Origin: CAG-791 sp963629395
Lineage (GTDB): Bacteria > Bacillota > Clostridia > Lachnospirales > Lachnospiraceae
DNA: 28,315 bases
NCBI GenBank assembly: GCA_963629395.1
Contig: CAVGIV010000034.1
Coordinates: 1-28,315 of the forward strand
Direction of reading: 5' to 3'
Shown here: positions 21,886-28,315 of the stretch, piece after piece
Numbering within the stretch: position 1 is the first letter of the stretch
How the letters are laid out: every line of letters starts with the position of its first letter
Translations under genes and position numbers: made by a program
The notes under the pieces: model-generated
What the model was told of the DNA's origin: nothing
Seen by the model: the letters and a program-made list of their open reading frames with translations, nothing else
Databases searched by the model: none

Positions 21886-23949
21886 CTACAGCGCATATTC
21901 CCATTCATCTTTGGCCGCAAACGGTCCCGGCATAGCAGAAGCTCCTCGATTTTCTCCGAAATAATCCTGTGTGAAAACAATTTCAGAGCCGTCCGGATTC
22001 TCAAAGCGCTCCTCCGGCTCAAACGCCATGCCCAGCGTCGCTGTACTGATGGTGCAGGCCTTGAGCCTGGCCGCAGCATCTGCAATGTTCGTCACCAGAT
22101 GAATGCCATCACCCTTTTCTTCCAGTGAAATCTCCGGCGTAAAGCCATCCTCGACCACAGCGCCTTCTTCCTTCTTCCAGGGCCTGGCTCCGCCCAGATA
22201 CAGGTTGCCCTCGGCCCATACCGGCAGATGCGAGTAATACCGGTTGGGATACGGATTATCCGCCCCCATTCCGCAGTATCCATCGAATTGTTTTTTCCAC
22301 TCTTCTTCTGTAGGATACTCGTCGAACACAAAGGTTCCTGCGTCAAAGTTCATCGTGTCCCACATCCTCGCGTTGGGATCTTCCGCATTTTCTGTCTTCA
22401 CCTGGACCTCATGGAACAGCGGCAGAACCGGCTGCTGCACAAAGATATTGTTGTAAAAGCGCATATCACCGTGCAGGAAGGACATAAAGCCGATCACCTT
22501 CGTTCCGTGAATCTCATGGTATGGTGTGTACCGCTGCGACTTAATATCCGGCGCACCGTTGTCCGTACCGGTTCCGATGCAGGTAAGAGAACCGGCAAAA
22601 AGGTTATGGACAAAGGCGCCTCCCTGCGAGGCATACTTCAGCGACCGCTCTGACAGGAAAACGTTATTATCCACCAGGGTAGGGCCGTGCGAAACCTCGA
22701 CAAAAAGATCCTCACCCAGAGCCCCCAGGAACTCTCCCGCGTTTTCTTCGTTCATCTTCGACCGATCCAGGGCCAGGCTGTTGTCGTACATGAGATTCTG
22801 CGTGACTCTTGTTCCCTGCGCCTGCCAGTCGAGCCAGATGCCTCTTGTGCAATGATGAATCCGGTTTCTGCGGAAAATAACATCAATTGCAGCATGCATC
22901 TTAATTCCTCCGATTTCCGCACCGGCCAGATTCTGCTTGTTGTTGATGTTGTAAATATGATTGTCCTCTATGATCGAGAACACGCCGCCCAAATGTCCTA
23001 CAATACCCGTCTGGCCGCAGTCGTGGATCTTGCATCTCCGAATGATGTGGCTTCCCACATGCTCTTTATCCCACCCCTCATAGCTGGCCTGGAGGATGCA
23101 CTCACGCTCTGTCTGCGTTCCGTCCTTAAGCTTCCATTTCAGCCACCGGTTGTCATTGTTCGGCTGCAGATATTTGCCAAGAGAGATCCCGGAGCACTTG
23201 GATTCATACACATCGCAGTCCTCAATGATCCATCCCTTCGACCAGTGAGGCCCGATCATTCCGTCCTGATAGGCCGTCGGAGGTGCCCACTGCGTTGCTG
23301 CCTCACGAACCGTGAATCCGGAGAGTGTAATGAATCCCACGCCTTCCTCGGACGGCAGGAAGCAGTCCTTCCGAACGGAGAACTCCACTTCTTCCTGATT
23401 GGGATCTTTACCCTGAAAGTTCGCATAGAATACAGTCTCGTTCGATTCCTCGTCCTGCTCTGCATACCAGACATACAGCGAAAAGTCCGGATCCCAAGAG
23501 GTCAGAGACGTCTTCGGATCTGTCACAGAGCTTCTCTGTGTAACCTCATACATGGACTTGTGATTCAGGTAAATGTCGCCGGTATGCGCTGTAATCGTCG
23601 CAATAAACCAATCCCCGGACACCTTGGTTATGTACGGATTGTAATCTCCGAACATGGTATTGCAGACACGCGTTGTCCAGACATTCTTCTCTCCGTCCAC
23701 CGGCTTCCAATCCCTCAAAGCTTCCGCACCGGTGATGATCGCCTGCAGAGGCTCCTGCGAGCGATATACAATTCTGTCCTTTTCCGTTCCTGCGTGCTTC
23801 GGATTTACATATTCGCGGTATATTCCGGGAGCAACAATAACCTCATCTCCCGGCATGGCAATATCAGCCGCTGCCTGAATGGTCTTAAACGGATACTCCC
23901 TGCTGCCTGCCCCTGGCTTTGCAGCGTTTCCATCAACATAGTATTGCAT
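21886..23949 (-). CDS. GH120 beta-xylosidase
   Basis: Glycoside hydrolase family 120, a right-handed parallel beta-helix enzyme that releases xylose from xylo-oligosaccharides; 687 residues, no signal peptide, so cytosolic. It matches what I recall of Thermoanaerobacterium saccharolyticum XylC in many places: NFQGKDPNQEEVEF, ATQWAPPTAYQDGMIGPHWS, GHLGGVFS, AAIDV, WLDWQAQGTRV and FVEVSHGPTLVDNN. The XylC catalytic pair Glu353 and Asp382 correspond to Glu345 (in GAEIGGIKMH) and Asp374 (in WLDWQAQ), with the same 29-residue spacing. There is an insert of about 15 residues after the nucleophile strand (RSKMNEENAGEFLGA), which makes it somewhat longer than XylC. The ATG at 23949 is preceded by AGGAGAGGAGAA. 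It starts 24 bases after the kinase stop codon, so it is the enzyme output of the regulator-kinase operon. Confidence 0.93.
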   Translation of the reverse strand: MQYYVDGNAAKPGAGSREYPFKTIQAAADIAMPGDEVIVAPGIYREYVNPKHAGTEKDRIVYRSQEPLQAIITGAEALRDWKPVDGEKNVWTTRVCNTMFGDYNPYITKVSGDWFIATITAHTGDIYLNHKSMYEVTQRSSVTDPKTSLTSWDPDFSLYVWYAEQDEESNETVFYANFQGKDPNQEEVEFSVRKDCFLPSEEGVGFITLSGFTVREAATQWAPPTAYQDGMIGPHWSKGWIIEDCDVYESKCSGISLGKYLQPNNDNRWLKWKLKDGTQTERECILQASYEGWDKEHVGSHIIRRCKIHDCGQTGIVGHLGGVFSIIEDNHIYNINNKQNLAGAEIGGIKMHAAIDVIFRRNRIHHCTRGIWLDWQAQGTRVTQNLMYDNSLALDRSKMNEENAGEFLGALGEDLFVEVSHGPTLVDNNVFLSERSLKYASQGGAFVHNLFAGSLTCIGTGTDNGAPDIKSQRYTPYHEIHGTKVIGFMSFLHGDMRFYNNIFVQQPVLPLFHEVQVKTENAEDPNARMWDTMNFDAGTFVFDEYPTEEEWKKQFDGYCGMGADNPYPNRYYSHLPVWAEGNLYLGGARPWKKEEGAVVEDGFTPEISLEEKGDGIHLVTNIADAAARLKACTISTATLGMAFEPEERFENPDGSEIVFTQDYFGENRGASAMPGPFAAKDEWEYAL

Positions 23950-23973
23950 AGCTTCTCCTCTCCTGTATTTCAA

Positions 23974-25704
23974 TTATACAACTGTAAACGACACAATGGT
24001 TCCGATCCCCTCATAGGAGTCTATCTGCAGTCCTTTTTCCTCCGGATAGCGAAGGCGCAGCCTCCGGTCCAGATTGGTAAGACCGATGCTGCGGGTATCC
24101 CGGCTGACAATTTTCTGCCGCAGCTGCTGCAGCGCTTCTTCATTCATTCCGTTTCCGTTATCCAGAATGTGAAAGCGAATCTTTCCGCGCACAAGATGTC
24201 CTTGCACCATTATGTACCCCATGCCTTCCTTTCCTCGAAGCGCATGGAGCAGACTGTTCTCCACGACCGGCTGCAGCATCAGGCGGAACACTTTGGCGTC
24301 CAGAATCTCTTCATCGATGTCGTAGTAAATGATAAAGGTATCACCAAATCGGTACCTTTGAATTTCCGCATATTCCTTCAGGGAGGCAAGCTCCTCCCGA
24401 AGGGACACCGGCTGCTGCGGGTCTGACAGGGCATACTTGAGAATATCCGACACAAAGCCGACAATTCTGCTGATCCCTTTTCCGTTTTCGAGCTTCCTGG
24501 CTTCCATATCCAGCGTCTGCAGCGTGTTGTACAGAAAGTGCGGATTAATCTGCAGCTGCAGCGCGCGCAGCTCTGCATTCTGCTGCCGGTACTGCTCCTC
24601 CTTCAGCTGCACATTCAGGTAATCGTTGTTCAGGAACATCACCAGAATGTTGTTCATGATGATGTCATATTCATCCTTGGGCTTTTGAGCCTGATGCTGA
24701 ATTGTCCTGCCGGATTCGGCATCCTCGAACATCTGTAGCACGAGCTCAATTTCGTGAAAGCTGCGCCTTGTGTTCGCATAAGCCAGAACGATCACGACCA
24801 TAAGGACCGCCAGCGACATCCACACAAGCGGTACAATTCTCTCACTAAGACCGGTGAGCAGCATGCTCTGATCCACGGCCGATACGATGTAAAAGCCGTC
24901 CTCCTCGTATATCTGCCAGGACAAGGATTTCCTTCCCCCGTCCAACTCCAGCCACGCATTCTGCTGCAGGCTCTCCTCCATAGGTATCTGCAAAAGCGCT
25001 GCTTCCAGATCCGATCCCTCCTGCACCGGCTTTGTTGCCGCCAGAAGCTCACCGTTCCCGTCCACCAGATACAGCTCCTGATCACTCGAAAGGCGCAGCA
25101 CCTTCATCATATTCTGGAGATGCTCCACATCCAGCAGTGCTACGATGCAACCGCTGCTCTTCGACATGCGCCTGCATACTGCCAAAAGCTGCCTCTCGGA
25201 CACCTCTCCCCGGTTACGAACAACCTGTGCCGCGCTGGTCCGGCCAGCCTGCGGCATCGCCTGATAAAGCCGGTACCATCCCTCATAATCCTCTTCGTCC
25301 AGATCCGTTACTCCTCCGGATGTCAACGCCCTGTCATAGCCATCCAGATATAAAAGAACGGTATCCAGATAATCATAGGAATTCACCATGCTCGTCAGTG
25401 AGGTAACAAGGCTCCGCAGATACGTCACATCAGTATACGAAAGTGCATCCCTTCGGAGGGCCTTATTCATCACCATGCCGGTCCTGGTCATTCCTGTAAT
25501 ATACTGGTTCTGCATCAGAACCGAATCCAGCACCAGCGAAATATTGGTTTCAACAGCCTCTACGCCGCGCGCATTGGTCTGCAGGATGTTATTTTGCTGC
25601 GTCGATACCGCCATCGAAAAGGTCACAGCCAGGAGAAGTACAATCGGGACCAGCACCAGCGCCGCAAATTTGCGCATCCGCCGGATGAAAAACTTACGCT
25701 TCAT
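23974..25704 (-). CDS. YesM-type sensor histidine kinase (system 2)
   Basis: Sensor kinase of 576 residues with helices at about 12-34 and 289-310 bracketing an extracellular sensor of about 250 residues. The cytosolic part has the standard phosphoacceptor motif with His389 in QLQINPHFLYNTL, Asn483 in PVVENSLLHAL, and the ATP-site box LDNGNGMN near 514-521. Unlike the system 1 kinase, the histidine motif matches the family consensus. The ATG at 25704 has CAGGAG upstream and overlaps the regulator gene by 11 bases. GH120 follows 24 bases later. The sensor probably responds to a xylo-oligosaccharide directly or through the adjacent lipoprotein; that is inference from position. Confidence 0.93.
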   Translation of the reverse strand: MKRKFFIRRMRKFAALVLVPIVLLLAVTFSMAVSTQQNNILQTNARGVEAVETNISLVLDSVLMQNQYITGMTRTGMVMNKALRRDALSYTDVTYLRSLVTSLTSMVNSYDYLDTVLLYLDGYDRALTSGGVTDLDEEDYEGWYRLYQAMPQAGRTSAAQVVRNRGEVSERQLLAVCRRMSKSSGCIVALLDVEHLQNMMKVLRLSSDQELYLVDGNGELLAATKPVQEGSDLEAALLQIPMEESLQQNAWLELDGGRKSLSWQIYEEDGFYIVSAVDQSMLLTGLSERIVPLVWMSLAVLMVVIVLAYANTRRSFHEIELVLQMFEDAESGRTIQHQAQKPKDEYDIIMNNILVMFLNNDYLNVQLKEEQYRQQNAELRALQLQINPHFLYNTLQTLDMEARKLENGKGISRIVGFVSDILKYALSDPQQPVSLREELASLKEYAEIQRYRFGDTFIIYYDIDEEILDAKVFRLMLQPVVENSLLHALRGKEGMGYIMVQGHLVRGKIRFHILDNGNGMNEEALQQLRQKIVSRDTRSIGLTNLDRRLRLRYPEEKGLQIDSYEGIGTIVSFTVV

Positions 25705-26464
25705 GCGAATCTCCTGTCTCCGTATGTACTTCGCTTTGTCCCTGTCTGGATCTTCGATATTCCGACGGACTCATCTGATATAATGCTCGGAATGCTCTTG
25801 AAAAGCTTTTGGGATTGTCATAGCCCAGATAAAATGCAATGTCATAGCTGCGATACCTGCAGTCCCCCAGCATCTCACAGGCCTTTTCCATACGCGTCCG
25901 CAGCAGGAGCTCCGCAAAGCCCTCGCCGTTTTTTTCCTTGAAAATACGTGAAAGATAGGACGGACTCAGGTATACACGCTGCGCCGCTTCCTCCAGCGTT
26001 GCCGTCCGGTATTCCTTCCGGACATACTGCGTTACATCGTACAGAATCTGCTCATAATAAGCCGTCGGCCGCTGCGCTCCCTGTGTGTTTTTCTGATCCA
26101 GCCGCTCCTTCACCTTTTCAAAGCAATCCGTAATGGCCGCATAGCTCACCGGCTTCATCAGATAATCCGCCACCCCTGTCTGCAGTGCCGCACGAAAATA
26201 TTCATAATTGTCATAGCTGCTGAAAAACACCTTCTGCATCTGCGGATACGCCATCAGGCGCCTGCTCAGCTCCAGCCCATTCATTCCCGGCATTTCAATA
26301 TCCGTCATCACAACATCCGCCGGGTATTGCTCCAAATGCTGAAGTGCGATTCTTGCATCCGTAAAAACACCTGCCACCTCAAATCCAATGCTCTGCCACG
26401 GGAACAGCTGTGCTATGCCGTCTGCTATCTTCTCTTCATCGTCAATGATCACCAGCTGGTACAT
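25694..26464 (-). CDS. YesN-type response regulator (system 2)
   Basis: Transcription factor of 256 residues: receiver domain with Asp8-Asp9, phosphoacceptor Asp55 in VVMTDIEMPGMNG and Lys104 in YLMKPV, then a linker and an AraC-type DNA-binding domain (about 150-242) with EAAQRVYLSPSYLSRIFKEK and AFYLGYDNPKSFSRAFRALY. A polar tail of about 15 residues follows. The ATG at 26464 is chosen because GGAGGGAAT directly precedes it; in-frame upstream codons lack this. Only about 42 percent of positions look alike when its receiver is set beside that of system 1 by eye, so the two are not recent duplicates. Likely targets are its own operon and the upstream binding-protein gene. Confidence 0.93.
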   Translation of the reverse strand: MYQLVIIDDEEKIADGIAQLFPWQSIGFEVAGVFTDARIALQHLEQYPADVVMTDIEMPGMNGLELSRRLMAYPQMQKVFFSSYDNYEYFRAALQTGVADYLMKPVSYAAITDCFEKVKERLDQKNTQGAQRPTAYYEQILYDVTQYVRKEYRTATLEEAAQRVYLSPSYLSRIFKEKNGEGFAELLLRTRMEKACEMLGDCRYRSYDIAFYLGYDNPKSFSRAFRALYQMSPSEYRRSRQGQSEVHTETGDSHEA

Positions 26465-26510
26465 ATTCCCTCCGTTCCAATGTAATCGCACGCCCCCAAA
26501 CATACCAAGA

Positions 26511-26533
26511 AGCAGGCGTCCTCCGCGCCTGCT
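26511..26533 (-). other. Hairpin at the 5' end of the regulator transcript
   Basis: AGCAGGCG and CGCCTGCT form a perfect 8-bp stem with a seven-base loop reading CGGAGGA on the minus strand. It begins within a few bases of the predicted transcription start, so it could cap and stabilise the message. It has no proper T-tract. The loop holds a ribosome-site-like sequence that is not near a good start codon. Confidence 0.5.
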
Positions 26534-26536
26534 CCT

Positions 26537-26566
26537 ATTATACGATATCAGGTTAAAAGGGCCCAA
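26537..26566 (-). promoter_or_regulatory. Promoter of regulator-kinase-GH120 operon
   Basis: A consensus TATAAT (26537-26542) on the minus strand with TTGGGC (26561-26566) 18 bases upstream. It lies in the 150-base gap after the binding-protein gene. I see no convincing terminator after that gene's stop at 26615, so read-through from the upstream promoter may add to this one. Confidence 0.6.
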
Positions 26567-26614
26567 ACTCCGACAAGAGTCTGCTCTCGTGAAGAGAAAA
26601 GTTCTTTTGCGTCC

Positions 26615-27997
26615 TTATTGCTGTGCTGAAATGAAGCTTGTCAGTTCCTCCGAAAGCTCCTCGGCAGCCTGATCCGCATCAGATGCACCGTAGGCAATCG
26701 ACTCTACCGAATCATACAGCATCTGCTTGACTTCGGAAGATGTGGAATATTTATCCTCTGTCATGCCGTTTAACTTGCTCGAGATCACGGCTGCATCCAT
26801 CATAAGCTGATCCAGAGATCCGGCATCCACGCAGATCTGCTGTGCCTTCTCGGTCGGTGGCACGCTGCGAACGCATCCGAGTGTCTTGGCTGCCGTATCA
26901 TCGTTGTAGAAATAATCCAAAAACTTCATCGCCGCTTCCGGATACTTGCAGGTCGAGGTAACGGCCAGCACCTGCGGGCAGTTCACATTCCATCCATCCG
27001 ATACTGCATTTTCTATTATGGGCAGCTCTCCGATCATCCAATTCGCGCCGGAATTGGCCGATGTAAATACATTGATTGTGGAAATATAGGCAAAGGCACA
27101 AACATATTTTCCGGAAATCCAGTTCGGATCCGCCGGAAGATCATCACTGCTGTACGCAGCCATGTAAGAAGCCGGCGGGCAAACATTGTACTCGTAGAAT
27201 TTCTCTACATACTCCAGGCATTCTTTCAGCTCGTCCGTCGTAAAGTTCGCCTGAAGGTTTTCCTCATTGAACATCTGTTTACCGGTCTTCTGCTTGTACA
27301 GATTGATCAGCACCATGTTCGTGACATATTCCTTGTTGGCGCAGAGAAGATACACATCCGGATCTGTCTCATGTACCTTCTTGCCCCACTCCAGAAGATC
27401 GTCGAAGGTATACGGCTGAGAGAAATCTATTCCGTATTTATCCGCAAGGTCCTTGTTAACAACAAGGGCGCCTCCCGCCAGACCGGTGGGAATTCCATAC
27501 TGCTTGCCGTCAAAATAGCCGTTGACTCTCTGATGAAGATAATTGTCCTCAAAATTAGAGAAGTCAAAACCATATTCATTGAAATCCAGAAAATAATCTC
27601 CGTTGTCTACAAAGGTAGGGAATACACCGGGATCCACCTGCACAATGTCCGCAGCAGTGCCGGACGCCAGCTGCGTTGCCAGCTTATCGCTGTAACCATC
27701 CGAGCTGCCGTACTCTGCCTCAATCTTGATGGTGGGATTTAATTCTGTAAACTGATTGATGACCTCGAGCGTAGCGTTGGCGCGCTCATCACCGCCCCAC
27801 CATGCAAAGCGAAGTGTAATCTCCTCTCCATCCGATGCAACGCTGTCTGCAGTTTCGGATGCGTCCGCTTCCTCAGTCGCTGCCTGCGCCGCCTCTGTAT
27901 CTGCGCTCTTCGCATCCCCGCTGCCGCCTGCGCCGCACCCAGCCATGGATACTGCCATGCAGGCAGCCAGCACACCTGCCGTAATTCTTCTCTTCAT
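26615..27997 (-). CDS. Sugar-binding lipoprotein without adjacent permeases (SBP2)
   Basis: Extracellular solute-binding protein family 1, 460 residues. The signal peptide ends SMAGC, making Cys21 the lipidated residue; an Ala/Asp/Glu-rich linker (about 25-55) precedes the binding fold starting GEEITLRFAWWGGDERANATLEVI. Typical family segments follow, including ELNPTIKIEAEYG and GIPTGLAGGALVVNKDL. The ATG at 27997 has ACAGGAGGGG upstream and gives a proper lipoprotein signal; a longer reading to 28072 does not. Unlike SBP1, no permease genes follow it in the window; next comes the regulator-kinase-GH120 set. Permeases may be encoded beyond the right edge, or it may share the importer at 13841-15657, or present ligand to the kinase. 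Confidence 0.93.
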   Translation of the reverse strand: MKRRITAGVLAACMAVSMAGCGAGGSGDAKSADTEAAQAATEEADASETADSVASDGEEITLRFAWWGGDERANATLEVINQFTELNPTIKIEAEYGSSDGYSDKLATQLASGTAADIVQVDPGVFPTFVDNGDYFLDFNEYGFDFSNFEDNYLHQRVNGYFDGKQYGIPTGLAGGALVVNKDLADKYGIDFSQPYTFDDLLEWGKKVHETDPDVYLLCANKEYVTNMVLINLYKQKTGKQMFNEENLQANFTTDELKECLEYVEKFYEYNVCPPASYMAAYSSDDLPADPNWISGKYVCAFAYISTINVFTSANSGANWMIGELPIIENAVSDGWNVNCPQVLAVTSTCKYPEAAMKFLDYFYNDDTAAKTLGCVRSVPPTEKAQQICVDAGSLDQLMMDAAVISSKLNGMTEDKYSTSSEVKQMLYDSVESIAYGASDADQAAEELSEELTSFISAQQ

Positions 27998-28074
27998 ACA
28001 ACCCCTCCTGTCTCTGCATCTCTGCAGGCCTCTTAGCCTTCGCCCCTTTGCGTCAGCCGGTTTCTCATGCAATT

Positions 28075-28102
28075 ATTGTAACGGCCTGCCGACTTTTTTC
28101 AG
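28075..28102 (-). promoter_or_regulatory. Candidate promoter of SBP2
   Basis: Minus-strand CTGAAA (28097-28102), 16-base spacer, TACAAT (28075-28080, five of six matches). Transcription would begin near 28068, leaving a leader of about 70 bases before the lipoprotein start. Confidence 0.5.
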
Positions 28103-28175
28103 AGGGAGGCCGGTTTTCATCTCTCCCCATTTTTCTACCAGCCCCGGCGGGAAGGTTTCATTTTTTTTGAATTTC

Positions 28176-28205
28176 TTAAAAGGAGTGACCCCCGCCACCT
28201 TTTAA
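28176..28205 (-). terminator. Weak terminator-like hairpin after the edge gene
   Basis: TTAAAAGG and CCTTTTAA form an 8-bp stem, extended by TG/CA across a small bulge, about 25 bases past the stop codon at 28231. The T-tract is only the four T residues inside the stem, so termination may be partial. Confidence 0.4.
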
Positions 28206-28230
28206 CCGGCTGACAATGAATAAAATGCAG

Positions 28231-28315
28231 CTACTCCACTGCGCGCAGCAGCGCGTCCAAATGCTCCCGTTCCTCTTTCGTGGCGCGGTAAAACGGCGAC
28301 TCCATCATTTCGTCA
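28231..28315 (-). CDS. 3' end of a gene of unknown function (partial)
   Basis: The last 27 codons of a minus-strand gene entering from the right edge, ending in ATKEEREHLDALLRAVE and a TAG stop. It looks helical and charged, like the C-terminus of a soluble protein. Too little is present to assign a family. The reading frame is open to the window edge and is followed by a terminator-like hairpin, which supports a real gene end. Confidence 0.45.
   Translation of the reverse strand, partial: DEMMESPFYRATKEEREHLDALLRAVE

Larger units (their letters stand above)
28052..28214. repeat. 11-bp inverted arms around SBP2 promoter region
   Basis: GTCAGCCGGTT at 28052-28062 and its exact reverse complement AACCGGCTGAC at 28204-28214 bracket the SBP2 promoter, 141 bases apart. 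They could be paired operators for a looping regulator or a chance match; I cannot decide. Confidence 0.35.

Noticed and set aside
22687..24426. 579-codon plus-strand open frame spanning GH120 and the kinase
   Set aside because: It crosses the boundary of two well-supported minus-strand genes and has no family features.

Overview
The window looks like a chromosomal carbohydrate-use region of an anaerobic gut-type Firmicute, most likely a Lachnospiraceae (Clostridium cluster XIVa) relative. The reasons are strong GGAGG ribosome sites, moderate GC, YesM/YesN-type sensor/regulator pairs beside lipoprotein sugar-binding proteins, ABC permeases with no dedicated ATPase, and the mix of glycoside hydrolase families. 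All genes but one lie on the minus strand, so the reading order runs from high to low coordinates.

Layout from the right end. 28231-28315: 3' tail of an unknown gene. 26615-27997: a lipoprotein sugar-binding protein with no permeases in view. 25694-26464, 23974-25704 and 21886-23949: a response regulator, a sensor kinase and a GH120 beta-xylosidase, tightly packed. 20462-21823: a lone plus-strand MATE exporter with a leader holding two terminator-like hairpins. 18160-20034 and 17448-18185: a second sensor kinase and response regulator. 15844-17232, 14761-15657 and 13841-14764: a binding protein and two permeases. 11669-13744 and 9617-11668: two tandem paralogous GH31 alpha-glycosidases. 7041-9386: a third GH31 of the YicI alpha-xylosidase type with its own promoter and palindromic operator. 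6421-6699 and 5163-6440: a small unknown gene overlapping an L-cysteine desulfidase-family gene, behind twin palindromic operators. 2158-5001: a GH115 alpha-glucuronidase. 1230-1958 and 120-1148: an Asp/Glu racemase-family protein and a D-2-hydroxyacid dehydrogenase; the latter is bracketed by a 26-bp inverted repeat.

How it fits together (inference). The locus appears to import short decorated xylo-oligosaccharides and take them apart inside the cell. The two lipoproteins capture sugars, the MalF/MalG-type permeases import them using a shared ATPase encoded elsewhere, GH115 would remove (methyl)glucuronic acid, GH120 would trim beta-1,4-xylose, and the GH31 enzymes would release alpha-linked xylose or glucose. 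None of the five hydrolases has a signal peptide, and no secreted endo-xylanase is present, so the organism would depend on products cut by other enzymes or other microbes. The two YesMN-type systems probably sense the sugars or the loaded binding proteins and switch on the neighbouring operons; a shared 11-base motif links the promoter regions of the first binding-protein operon and the first kinase operon.

The parts that known families explain least are the tandem-attenuator leader of the MATE gene, a palindromic repeat present in full at 6900-6992 and in part at 20424-20445, the twin 16-bp operators at 6757-6805, and the inverted repeat around the dehydrogenase gene.
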